A DNA stretch of 64,000 bases, taken from NCBI RefSeq assembly GCF_001562415.1, contig NZ_LOEE01000003.1, forward strand, positions 1-64,000. Reading direction: 5' to 3'. Of the stretch, positions 57,515-64,000 are shown piece by piece; the first letter of the stretch is position 1; every line of letters begins with the position of its first letter. A program made the translations under genes and the position numbers. The notes beneath the pieces were generated by a model. The model was not told the DNA's origin, searched no databases, and saw only the letters and a program-made list of their open reading frames with translations. Origin of the DNA: Thermotalea metallivorans (GTDB lineage: Bacteria > Bacillota > Clostridia > Peptostreptococcales > Thermotaleaceae).

Positions 57515-58960
57515 TCAAGGGGAAGTTGCCTCTTCTCCTTCATCAGGCTTCGATTTTTCCTGACTTTGAGGTTTCTGTACCGGAGCAATGGGGCGCTTCT
57601 TCGTTCCTTTGACGATAATTTGTTTTTGTGGTTTGTAATAATCCTTGGAAATCTGTTTTCTCTCAATTTCTACGCCATTTTCATATATAACTTTAAAGGT
57701 TGTAACCTTATACCCGTCCCTTCCTTCCTGCTCAATTTTTTCCTCTCCCTCGTACATATTGGGATCGTATTTTACTTCCACCGTTTTCCGAATCACTTCG
57801 TCTTCCCTGGATTCGATTTTGACTACTTTGTTGTCCGTTTTATATCCATACACCCTTACAGTTAGTAGATTGCCATTAATAAAGGTTTCAATATAGATCG
57901 GCTGGGAAAGTATGTTTTGGAATTTAAAATCCAGTACCCCATAGGACACCGTGGCATCTCTTCCCTTTGGAACATAGGTAGAAGGAATACTGTGGTTGAT
58001 CCTCTCCACGATGTTTAAATTGCTCAATAAAATGGCATTGTACATGGTGCTGGAAACCTGGCAGATGCCTCCTCCTAAGCCGTCTACAAGCTCTCCTTTA
58101 AAAATCACGGGGGCATTTTGATAGCCTCTGCTTTCGGTTCTCGGCCCTACCCGCTCATTAAATGAAAAAATTTCTCCCGGCATCAGTACGGTCCCGTTAA
58201 TGGTTCTGGCTGCTAAGGCGATATTTTGTGTCCTGCTCTTATTTGTGGCACTGAATTGGGTTGTGTATTCTCCCAGTAGATCTTGAATAAAGCTTAAACT
58301 TTCAGAAGTAATCTTTGGGGAAGCCATCTCCACGGGAATATCCATTTGTATTGTTTCCTGCCGGTAATTGTTTCTCAATTCCTCAGCAATTAAATCTTTT
58401 AAGCCCTCTGTATTCACTTTCAATCCCACTTTTTCTTCGGTAATGTGGAATTTTCCGTTCACCCGTGTAATGGTTGCATTCCGGGACGGCTGGTCAATCT
58501 TTCTTTTGATGTCATAAAGGATCCCGTCCAACTTCTTGTGATCATATGTGGGCAGCAAAGCAATATTGTGGGGAACCTTATACAGGGAAATGATTTTCTG
58601 AAGCCTTTCAAAATAGCTGCCTTCTCGGCCGATGCGAAAGGCTTCATTGGCAGCCTTCGTATAATCATAGGTATAGCCGATATCCCTCCCGGAAATATTC
58701 CAGTTTTTATCTCCATAGGTTAGTTGAATGCTATGATTGTCAATAAACCTCTCAAAGTGGTTTTGTATCTTGCGTTGTGCTTCCAGAATCGATAGGCCTC
58801 CCACATCTACATTTTCTATGGTTACGCCACTGTAGATCGTATCTCTGTAAAGCAAAAAAAATGATATGCCGGTTGTCGAAATGAGAAAGCTAAACAACAC
58901 AATGATAAGTCCTGTGATCATATTTGATTGTTTAGTTCTGTTTTTTGCCGTTGTGTCCAA
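57515..58960 (-). CDS. VanW family protein with G5 domain
   Basis: Membrane-anchored, cell-envelope protein of 481 residues. An N-terminal membrane segment (about 15-37, MITGLIIVLFSFLISTTG) is followed by putative peptidoglycan-binding (YoaR-like) domains, a VanW domain (NGTVLMPGEIFSFNERVGP, GGGICQVSSTMYNAIL) at about 255-370 and a G5-like domain (about 390-460). The C-terminus is rich in Pro, Lys and Glu. The function of VanW proteins is unknown, though some lie in vancomycin-resistance clusters. A TTG start at 58960 behind GGAGGAGGAAGG is preferred. Confidence 0.87.
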   Translation of the reverse strand: MDTTAKNRTKQSNMITGLIIVLFSFLISTTGISFFLLYRDTIYSGVTIENVDVGGLSILEAQRKIQNHFERFIDNHSIQLTYGDKNWNISGRDIGYTYDYTKAANEAFRIGREGSYFERLQKIISLYKVPHNIALLPTYDHKKLDGILYDIKRKIDQPSRNATITRVNGKFHITEEKVGLKVNTEGLKDLIAEELRNNYRQETIQMDIPVEMASPKITSESLSFIQDLLGEYTTQFSATNKSRTQNIALAARTINGTVLMPGEIFSFNERVGPRTESRGYQNAPVIFKGELVDGLGGGICQVSSTMYNAILLSNLNIVERINHSIPSTYVPKGRDATVSYGVLDFKFQNILSQPIYIETFINGNLLTVRVYGYKTDNKVVKIESREDEVIRKTVEVKYDPNMYEGEEKIEQEGRDGYKVTTFKVIYENGVEIERKQISKDYYKPQKQIIVKGTKKRPIAPVQKPQSQEKSKPDEGEEATSP

Positions 58961-59099
58961 CCTTCCTCCTCCATTCGTCTGCGAATCATATGGCAGAAAT
59001 TTCTCCCTATTTTCTATATTTATTTGCCTTATATAACTAATATACATGATATTGTTCCAAATGGACAACTAGTAATCAAAATTTAATATATTTTCCCCC

Positions 59100-59210
59100 C
59101 ATCTTTTCACCTTTTCCAAAGAATCTCATAATATGTAGTGGACATGGGTCCACAAGAAGTTTCCCCCTTCTATTGGAGGGAGCATCCCCTGCTCCCTCTC
59201 TTTTTTTTCA
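59100..59210 (+). ncRNA. Possible small RNA ending at an orphan terminator
   Basis: The plus strand carries a hairpin GTGGAC-ATGG-GTCCAC (about 59137-59152) and then a very strong terminator at 59176-59208, yet no open reading frame on this strand ends here. This leaves a short non-coding transcript as a simple explanation. The 5' end is not defined, and no convincing promoter could be read. Confidence 0.35.
59176..59208 (+). terminator. Orphan plus-strand terminator
   Basis: GAGGGAGCA / TGCTCCCTC, a 9-bp perfect stem with a 5-nt loop, followed by TCTTTTTTTT. It lies between the divergent vanW-like gene and tRNA-fMet. Confidence 0.85.
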
Positions 59211-59316
59211 ACACCGCAGTTTTTTTCATGTTTATCATGTCCTAAAAAAATATTGGCATCGGTATAATTTCATATTTTCCACATAAAATAGTAATGATAT
59301 ATAAAATTATAATCGC

Positions 59317-59391
59317 CGCGGAGTAGAGCAGCGGCAGCTCGTCGGGCTCATAACCCGGAGGTCGCAGGTTCGAATCCTGCCTCCGCAACCA
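59317..59391 (+). tRNA. tRNA-fMet(CAT), initiator
   Basis: Cloverleaf with acceptor CGCGGAG / CTCCGCA, where C1 and A72 do not pair (the initiator hallmark), anticodon stem GTCGGGCTCATAACCCGGA with CAT, a TpsiC arm GCAGGTTCGAATCCTGC and an encoded CCA end. The GGG/CCC pairs of the anticodon stem also mark an initiator. It is a single tRNA followed by its own terminator. Confidence 0.97.
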
Positions 59392-59397
59392 AAAAAT

Positions 59398-59427
59398 AAA
59401 CTAGAGGCGATCTCTAGTTTATTTATA
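59398..59427 (+). terminator. tRNA-fMet terminator
   Basis: AAACTAGAG / CTCTAGTTT stem with a 5-nt loop, followed by ATTTATAT. It begins 7 nt after the CCA end. Confidence 0.78.
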
Positions 59428-59470
59428 TGAAAACAATTATCAGAAACTCCTACATGAACGCAGGCCTTCA

Positions 59471-61516
59471 TCAAAATCCTTTGCTGTTTTCCCAATATAT
59501 TTCTATCTGGTCCCCATGCTTTATCTCATCGGTATAGTTGGCCCTTTTGCCGTTTAAGTTCAATATCAATGCTCCCTTTGGCTTTGAACAGTCAAAATCG
59601 ATATGATTGAATACATCTATGAAAATGAATTCCGGGCTTGTTTTTCGGACCTTCACAGGTTTCCCGTTGATATGAACCTCTATGATATATTCATTCAATA
59701 AAGAGGAATCCTCCGAATTCTCTCTTTCTTCCTTGGGAACTTCTACGGTACCCTTCTCCTTCTCATAGGTGATGATCCTGTCTCCGTTTTTTAATAAAAA
59801 GCTTTTATCTGCCTCCATGCCGTTTACGTAAATCCTGTACCGTTCCCCATCCATTTCAAACCGATGGAGAAGAGCTTCCACACAATCAATTTCAGTAAAG
59901 GTGATTTCATCCCCTTCCTGTATTTCATAATCCATGTCTCTTTCTTGGCCGTTTACCATCAGGTTGCTGTACAATTTCACATCAAGACCGTTGAAATTCA
60001 CAACACTGAGACTGCGGACAATATCCCCTAGGCGGGCTGACCCGTCTTTGCCGTCCACAGCCGGCTCCACCACAATATTGTCTTTGTTATGAATTTTGGC
60101 ATCCAAACTGCTGAGTTTTCCATTGAGATAGATTTTTGCAGATTCCCCCGGCTGCCCGGGAATTATCTTTTCCTTACCGTTCAGCATAAAAGTAAGCTTT
60201 TTTCCACTTCTGGCAATCAGTTTTCTGGCATGATAACCGATGAGAATCAATGCATCGGATATGAGAAGCTGTCTCGAGTGAAAGAGCTTCATTGTCTTTC
60301 CGTTTACCGTCACTTGCAAGAAATCCTGTCCCCTGTCCTTTTCGGCAACAATACCTATGCCTATGGGTGTAATAAACTCAGGCCCCTCTAACTTCTCGCA
60401 CTGGAATTCAATGTTCTCGATGATCTCAGTACCTCTTACAACAACCCTTTCCTTCGGCAGTCCTAATTTTTCTGCCAAATAAGTTGTAAAGGTAGAAATT
60501 TGGCTTCCGCCCCCGATGCAAAATACAGCACTGGGAGCCTTCCCGTTGTATTCCATGATTTTTCCGGCAATTTCTGCGGCCAAACCTTCGATAACCTTCG
60601 ATATTTTTTCAATGATTTCTTGGGTGGTCACCGTATAAGAAATCCCTACAATATCCGTAAAAACATGACTGTCTTTTTTATTGAGCTCCTGCTTTAATTT
60701 CTCTGCCGTATCAAAATCTAACAGGTAGGTCTTTGCAAGGGCTTCTGTAATTTCATCCCCTGCCACGGAAGCCATGGCATAGGCTACAACCGTTCCATCC
60801 TGGGTTAATGCAATATCGGAAGTCCCTGCGCCGATATCTACCAAAGCAAGGTTCAGTAGCCTTAATTTTGGAGGAATGGCCACATGAATGGCGGCAATAG
60901 GTTCTAGGGTTAAATTTACCACTTCCAAACCGATCCTATCCATCACTGTATATAGGCTGTTTACTACCACATGGGGCAGGAAAGTGGCTAAAATATCGGC
61001 ACCTATTTTGTGTCCCCGATGACCCCTCAAAGAAGTGATAAGCCCATCGTTGAGATAATAGTTCACCACAGTGTATCCTACACAATAATAGGTATGGCCT
61101 TTGCCGTGATCCTCCTTTTCCAGCAATTCTTGGGCTTTTTGTATCCCTTCCATCTCCAGGCTGTCAATCATGGCTTTGTCAATTTCCTTTGAAAGATCAA
61201 TCTCCCTGCTCACTGTCACCCGGTAAGTTTTTAAAGCCCTACCGGCAGCAGCAATGGCTACCTGTTTCAGTTGGAAGCCCAGCCTATTTTCCAAGGCTTC
61301 CTTAACCTTCTGGGCAACCTGAGCCACTTTATCAATATCATGAATTTGCCCGTCATACATGGACCTGCTGGGATGTTCCATCATTTCTGCATCCAGGATG
61401 ATATATTTATCACCCTCCCTTTTGCCTACAATACCGACTACATTTCTTGTCCCTATATCTAAAGAAAATATCATCCCATGGACATTCCTTTGCATTGCTG
61501 TTGTTTCAGACATCAT
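59471..61516 (-). CDS. FtsA-like ATPase with long C-terminal repeat region
   Basis: Protein of 681 residues. Residues 1-380 are an actin-fold ATPase like FtsA/PilM: phosphate 1 motif FSLDIGTRNVVGIVG, phosphate 2 ALVDIGAGTSDIALTQDG, adenosine motif VFCIGGGSQISTFT. About 300 more residues follow which FtsA lacks. In this tail a unit of the kind [VL]NG-x(6-9)-[IL]-x2-[GK]D-x-I recurs at least four times (for instance VNGQERDMDYEIQEGDEI, VNGMEADKSFLLKNGDRI, LNGKRANYTDEIKHGDQI), which resembles beta-grasp (ThiS/TGS-like) domains. There is no terminal amphipathic membrane helix of the FtsA kind. It is not next to ftsZ. Role unknown, probably envelope or division related. Confidence 0.82.
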   Translation of the reverse strand: MMSETTAMQRNVHGMIFSLDIGTRNVVGIVGKREGDKYIILDAEMMEHPSRSMYDGQIHDIDKVAQVAQKVKEALENRLGFQLKQVAIAAAGRALKTYRVTVSREIDLSKEIDKAMIDSLEMEGIQKAQELLEKEDHGKGHTYYCVGYTVVNYYLNDGLITSLRGHRGHKIGADILATFLPHVVVNSLYTVMDRIGLEVVNLTLEPIAAIHVAIPPKLRLLNLALVDIGAGTSDIALTQDGTVVAYAMASVAGDEITEALAKTYLLDFDTAEKLKQELNKKDSHVFTDIVGISYTVTTQEIIEKISKVIEGLAAEIAGKIMEYNGKAPSAVFCIGGGSQISTFTTYLAEKLGLPKERVVVRGTEIIENIEFQCEKLEGPEFITPIGIGIVAEKDRGQDFLQVTVNGKTMKLFHSRQLLISDALILIGYHARKLIARSGKKLTFMLNGKEKIIPGQPGESAKIYLNGKLSSLDAKIHNKDNIVVEPAVDGKDGSARLGDIVRSLSVVNFNGLDVKLYSNLMVNGQERDMDYEIQEGDEITFTEIDCVEALLHRFEMDGERYRIYVNGMEADKSFLLKNGDRIITYEKEKGTVEVPKEERENSEDSSLLNEYIIEVHINGKPVKVRKTSPEFIFIDVFNHIDFDCSKPKGALILNLNGKRANYTDEIKHGDQIEIYWENSKGF

Positions 61517-61597
61517 TCACAACCCTTTCCTATTTGTCTCTTCTTTAGATATTCTCCGCAATCCCCTTTTTCTCCTCTTTCCTTTTTTAAGGAGGCA

Positions 61598-62266
61598 TTA
61601 TAAAATCCTTCCTGCCAGTTCCTTATAATACAAACACTCCTCCGTCAAGGGACACTTTTCACAAAGGGGCTTCCTGGCTTTGCAAATCCTTCGGCCATGA
61701 TAAATCAGCCAGTGATGGGCATCAGACCATTGTTCTTCCGGTATATTTTGCATCAATTGCCGTTCTGTTTCATCCACATTGTCGCTATGGGCCAACCCGA
61801 TTCGGTTGGATACCCTAAACACATGGGTATCCACGGCAATAGCGGCCTTCCCAAAGGCATTGCTGATGACTACATTGGCCGTTTTTCTCCCAACCCCGGG
61901 CAACGCCATGAGTTCTTCTCGAGTATCGGGTACCCTTCCTCCGTACTTTTCCACCAAAATTTTGCATGTGTACAGTATATTTCGGGCCTTACTCTTATAA
62001 AAACCGCAGCTTCTGATCTTTTCTCCCAATGCTTCCTCCGTCAGGGTCAAAAAAGCCTCCGGTGTGTTGTACTGCTTGTATAGTGTGCTTGTCACCTGGT
62101 TCACCCGTACATCGGTGCATTGGGCGGCAAGAATCGTAGAGATTAACAGTTCAAAAGGCGTTCGATAGTTTAGCTCAGAAGTTGCTTCCGGATACATATG
62201 ATATAATTTTTTCAATACCTGCTCGATTTCTTTTTTCGTCAGCATTTTTCCTTTTCTTCCAGGCAT
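61598..62266 (-). CDS. nth: Endonuclease III
   Basis: DNA glycosylase/AP lyase of 222 residues that removes oxidised pyrimidines. The helix-hairpin-helix LPGVGRKTANVV holds the catalytic Lys, the following VDTHVFRVSNR holds the Asp, and a [4Fe-4S] cluster motif C-x6-C-x2-C-x5-C (CKARKPLCEKCPLTEEC) closes the protein. ATG at 62266 follows GGAAGG. It lies 81 nt before the FtsA-like gene. Confidence 0.97.
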   Translation of the reverse strand: MPGRKGKMLTKKEIEQVLKKLYHMYPEATSELNYRTPFELLISTILAAQCTDVRVNQVTSTLYKQYNTPEAFLTLTEEALGEKIRSCGFYKSKARNILYTCKILVEKYGGRVPDTREELMALPGVGRKTANVVISNAFGKAAIAVDTHVFRVSNRIGLAHSDNVDETERQLMQNIPEEQWSDAHHWLIYHGRRICKARKPLCEKCPLTEECLYYKELAGRIL

Positions 62267-62294
62267 TTGGTACCTTCCTTTCAAAATTCTTCAG

Positions 62295-62576
62295 CTACAG
62301 AATTTCTATATGATAATGGATGATCTCTACTCTATTATCCCCCTCGATAAACTTTATAATTGATTGAATCATCTGATGGGCATGCTTCGTCGTTGTGCTG
62401 ACACAAGCTATGCCGATGACGGCACTTCTCCATTTATCTTGCATATCTACCTCCGCCACGGAAGCATTAAACCGGGATTGTATTCTGCCAATCAAGCTTT
62501 TGATAATTTGCCTTTTTTCCTTGAGTGTATTGGGTTCATACATCATCAGTTCCACGGTACAAGCTCCAATCATCAT
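62295..62576 (-). CDS. DUF503 protein
   Basis: Small protein of about 93 residues: MMIGACTVELMMYEPNTLKEKR, then IGRIQSRFNASVAEVDMQDKW, the DUF503 (YlxP-like) pattern. Family members are often encoded near ribosome-maturation genes and may bind nucleic acid; the function is not known. Two neighbouring ATG codons (62576 and 62573) can be the start behind GAGGTGATG. It ends 28 nt before nth and is probably co-transcribed with it. Confidence 0.88.
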   Translation of the reverse strand: MMIGACTVELMMYEPNTLKEKRQIIKSLIGRIQSRFNASVAEVDMQDKWRSAVIGIACVSTTTKHAHQMIQSIIKFIEGDNRVEIIHYHIEIL

Positions 62577-62698
62577 GGTCATCACCTCATCCTCGTTTAC
62601 CTATTTCCATTATGCATGATATATAGCCATCATCAGAGCATACAATGCTTGATGACTCTTTTTTCATTATACCCTAATCTCTGCTGTGAAAAAAGCAA

Positions 62699-62730
62699 AT
62701 CAGGTGCCTTTTACCCCAAAAGCACCTGAT
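62699..62730 (-). terminator. Terminator of the XRE-TPR gene
   Basis: A 9-bp perfect stem ATCAGGTGC / GCACCTGAT with a 14-nt loop, followed by TTGCTTTTTTC on the minus strand. The 250-nt gap around it shows no further gene. Confidence 0.8.
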
Positions 62731-62837
62731 ATGCGAAAATATAATCCTTTCAAAATATGTATCAAAATCGCCTGTAATTTTATATAGGATTTTATAGGTT
62801 TGTAAAAATATTTGATCTTTTGTCTACTTTAAATCTT

Positions 62838-64000
62838 TTACAGTTTCTGTACTGATTCAATTTCTTTATAATCCTTCATATGGATATAAGTCTCTAACAG
62901 CAGTTTATAAGCCTCTGCCTGTATGTTTGCATCAAATCTTTTTTGGGCTGTTTTCAGAGTTTTTGACAAATATTCTTGCGCCTTTTCATGGTTTTGAATA
63001 GATTGGTGCAACCGCCCTAGTATTAATAGCGTACCGGGCAAATATTCACTGTCGATTTTTTCTCTAATTTCCAAAGCTTTATACCCATATTCAATGGCTT
63101 TTGTTTCTTCACCTTTCTTTTCATAAATTTCGCAAAGATTTTTATAGGCAATCGCTATCATTTCCAAATTATTATCTTCCTGTGCGACTTCTAAAATATT
63201 AATATAGATTTTTTCCGCTTGCCTTAATTCATTACGATCTAGATAACAGTTTGCTTTCATATTCAATATATCCAGATGTTGCTCCGTACTGAAATCATCA
63301 TATGTTTTTGTCAACTTATCCAAAAGTTCTAAACAATGATCATGCAATTGCAAATACCAGTATGCCAAAGCATTATTAAATAAAATTCTTTTCATAATTT
63401 CCGGTTCTTCCATATGATGGCTTTCAAGGATGAGCATGCTATAATTGTTAAAATTGATAGTTTCTTGATAATTTTTTAGTTCTATAGAAACTCTCCCCAA
63501 TAAAGAATAAATCCATGCTGTCTTTCGATGGTGATTAATCCGTATGTAGTCTTCTAACGCTTTGATGTAGTGGATATAGCTTTCATGGTACTTTTGTTTT
63601 TGGTAGTAAAAATCACCTGCCACTTCATAAATAGCAGCCCTTCTTTCGGGAAGGTTCCATTCTGCTAAAATCTCCTGTGCCCTCTGGAAACCCTCTATAA
63701 ACCGTTTCTCATTGGTTTCAGAATATTTCTCCAACTCGTTTCGAAGCTTTTCTAAGATTCGGTTTGCCTGTTCCATCTCGGTTTCCATCAGGTAGTCTAC
63801 GCTGATATGGATGGGATTCTTCTGTGCCTCCGATAATCGGATCATATTTTCTGCGATAACTTCTGCCGTACTTTTTGTCAGTCTTGTTTTTCCGTTCTCA
63901 ATATAACTGATCATGTTTCTCGTAATTTTATCTCCTGCAAGATCTTCCTGCTTTGCTCCCAAAAATGCCCGAATCCTTCTAATTTTCTCACCAGGAGGCA
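62838..64000 (-). CDS. XRE-family regulator with TPR domain (5' end outside window)
   Basis: Only the first few codons lie beyond the right edge; the visible part is about 387 residues. The frame stays open to the end of the window and starts PPGEKIRRIRAFLGAKQEDLAG, so an XRE helix-turn-helix is present (with NMISYIENGKTRLTKSTAEVI). The rest is an all-helical array of about seven TPR-like repeats (for example AGDFYYQKQKYHESYIHYIKALEDY, cut here as YYQKQKYHESYIHYIKALE). This layout is shared by peptide-sensing (RRNPP-type) regulators, but no peptide gene is seen downstream. A start at 63962 (TTG) would cut into the DNA-binding domain and is rejected. Confidence 0.83.
   Translation of the reverse strand, partial: PPGEKIRRIRAFLGAKQEDLAGDKITRNMISYIENGKTRLTKSTAEVIAENMIRLSEAQKNPIHISVDYLMETEMEQANRILEKLRNELEKYSETNEKRFIEGFQRAQEILAEWNLPERRAAIYEVAGDFYYQKQKYHESYIHYIKALEDYIRINHHRKTAWIYSLLGRVSIELKNYQETINFNNYSMLILESHHMEEPEIMKRILFNNALAYWYLQLHDHCLELLDKLTKTYDDFSTEQHLDILNMKANCYLDRNELRQAEKIYINILEVAQEDNNLEMIAIAYKNLCEIYEKKGEETKAIEYGYKALEIREKIDSEYLPGTLLILGRLHQSIQNHEKAQEYLSKTLKTAQKRFDANIQAEAYKLLLETYIHMKDYKEIESVQKL

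Noticed and set aside
59307-59495. Open reading frame on the minus strand across the tRNA with CGGRIRTCDLRVMSPTSCR
   Set aside because: This is the known artefact of translating the complement of a tRNA; the cloverleaf on the plus strand explains the sequence.
62600-62665. Small palindrome around CATCAGAGCAT / ATGCTTGATG as another terminator
   Set aside because: The stem has a bulge and no convincing T-run; the better terminator is at 62699-62730.

Overview
The window looks like a low-GC, strictly anaerobic, amino-acid-fermenting member of the Clostridia, probably close to Alkaliphilus, Geosporobacter or other Peptostreptococcales. The taxon is an inference. It rests on a selenocysteine-dependent glycine reductase operon with a tandem glycine riboswitch, an anaerobic (cbi-type) cobalamin pathway, sigma-54, CggR-controlled GAPDH, and AGGAGG ribosome binding sites with frequent TTG and GTG starts. 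Almost every gene is on the minus strand. The plus strand carries only a PerR-like regulator, an initiator tRNA and one orphan terminator.

Left part (1-9.4 kb, all minus). The 5' end of a class IIC group II intron sits just behind the terminator of gap. Then come cggR-gap with a recognisable promoter and CggR operator, rpoN (sigma-54), and a four-gene BMP-family nucleoside ABC importer (lipoprotein, ATPase, two permeases).

Glycine reductase block (9.35-17.75 kb). Transcription starts near 17.70 kb, passes a tandem glycine riboswitch with a terminator platform, then reads grdX-trxB-trxA-grdE-grdA-grdB-grdC-grdD. grdA and grdB each contain one in-frame TGA read as selenocysteine, so simple gene calling truncates or splits them. 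The thioredoxin pair feeds electrons, proteins A and B carry the selenium chemistry, and protein C (GrdC/GrdD) releases acetyl phosphate.

Middle part (18-28.8 kb). This holds three DUF362 proteins (two with ferredoxin modules), two tandem DegV proteins, two tandem Na/Pi-cotransporter-PhoU proteins, TrmL, a PerR-like regulator on the plus strand and a SEC-C protein.

Tetrapyrrole/cobalamin block (28.9-54.8 kb). One promoter and one cobalamin riboswitch precede about 27 closely packed minus-strand genes: cobU-cobO-cobS-cobC, a BtuFCD-type importer, cbiA-cbiP-cbiB-cobD-pduX, cbiX-C-D-E-T-L-F-G, hemA, cbiH-cbiJ, a siroheme-synthase-type dehydrogenase, hemC, a cobA/hemD fusion, hemB and hemL. Together they encode the route from glutamyl-tRNA to uroporphyrinogen III, through the cobalt-early corrin pathway, to nucleotide loop assembly. 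Only cobT (lower-ligand activation) and lower-ligand synthesis are not seen. The only long gap inside this block (hemA-cbiH) holds a dispersed repeat.

Right part (54.8-64 kb). A lipase-like alpha/beta hydrolase, ogt, a DUF2225 protein, a VanW/G5 protein, tRNA-fMet, an FtsA-like ATPase with an unusual long C-terminal repeat region, nth, a DUF503 protein and an XRE-TPR regulator cut by the window edge. No CRISPR array, prophage or complete insertion sequence was seen.
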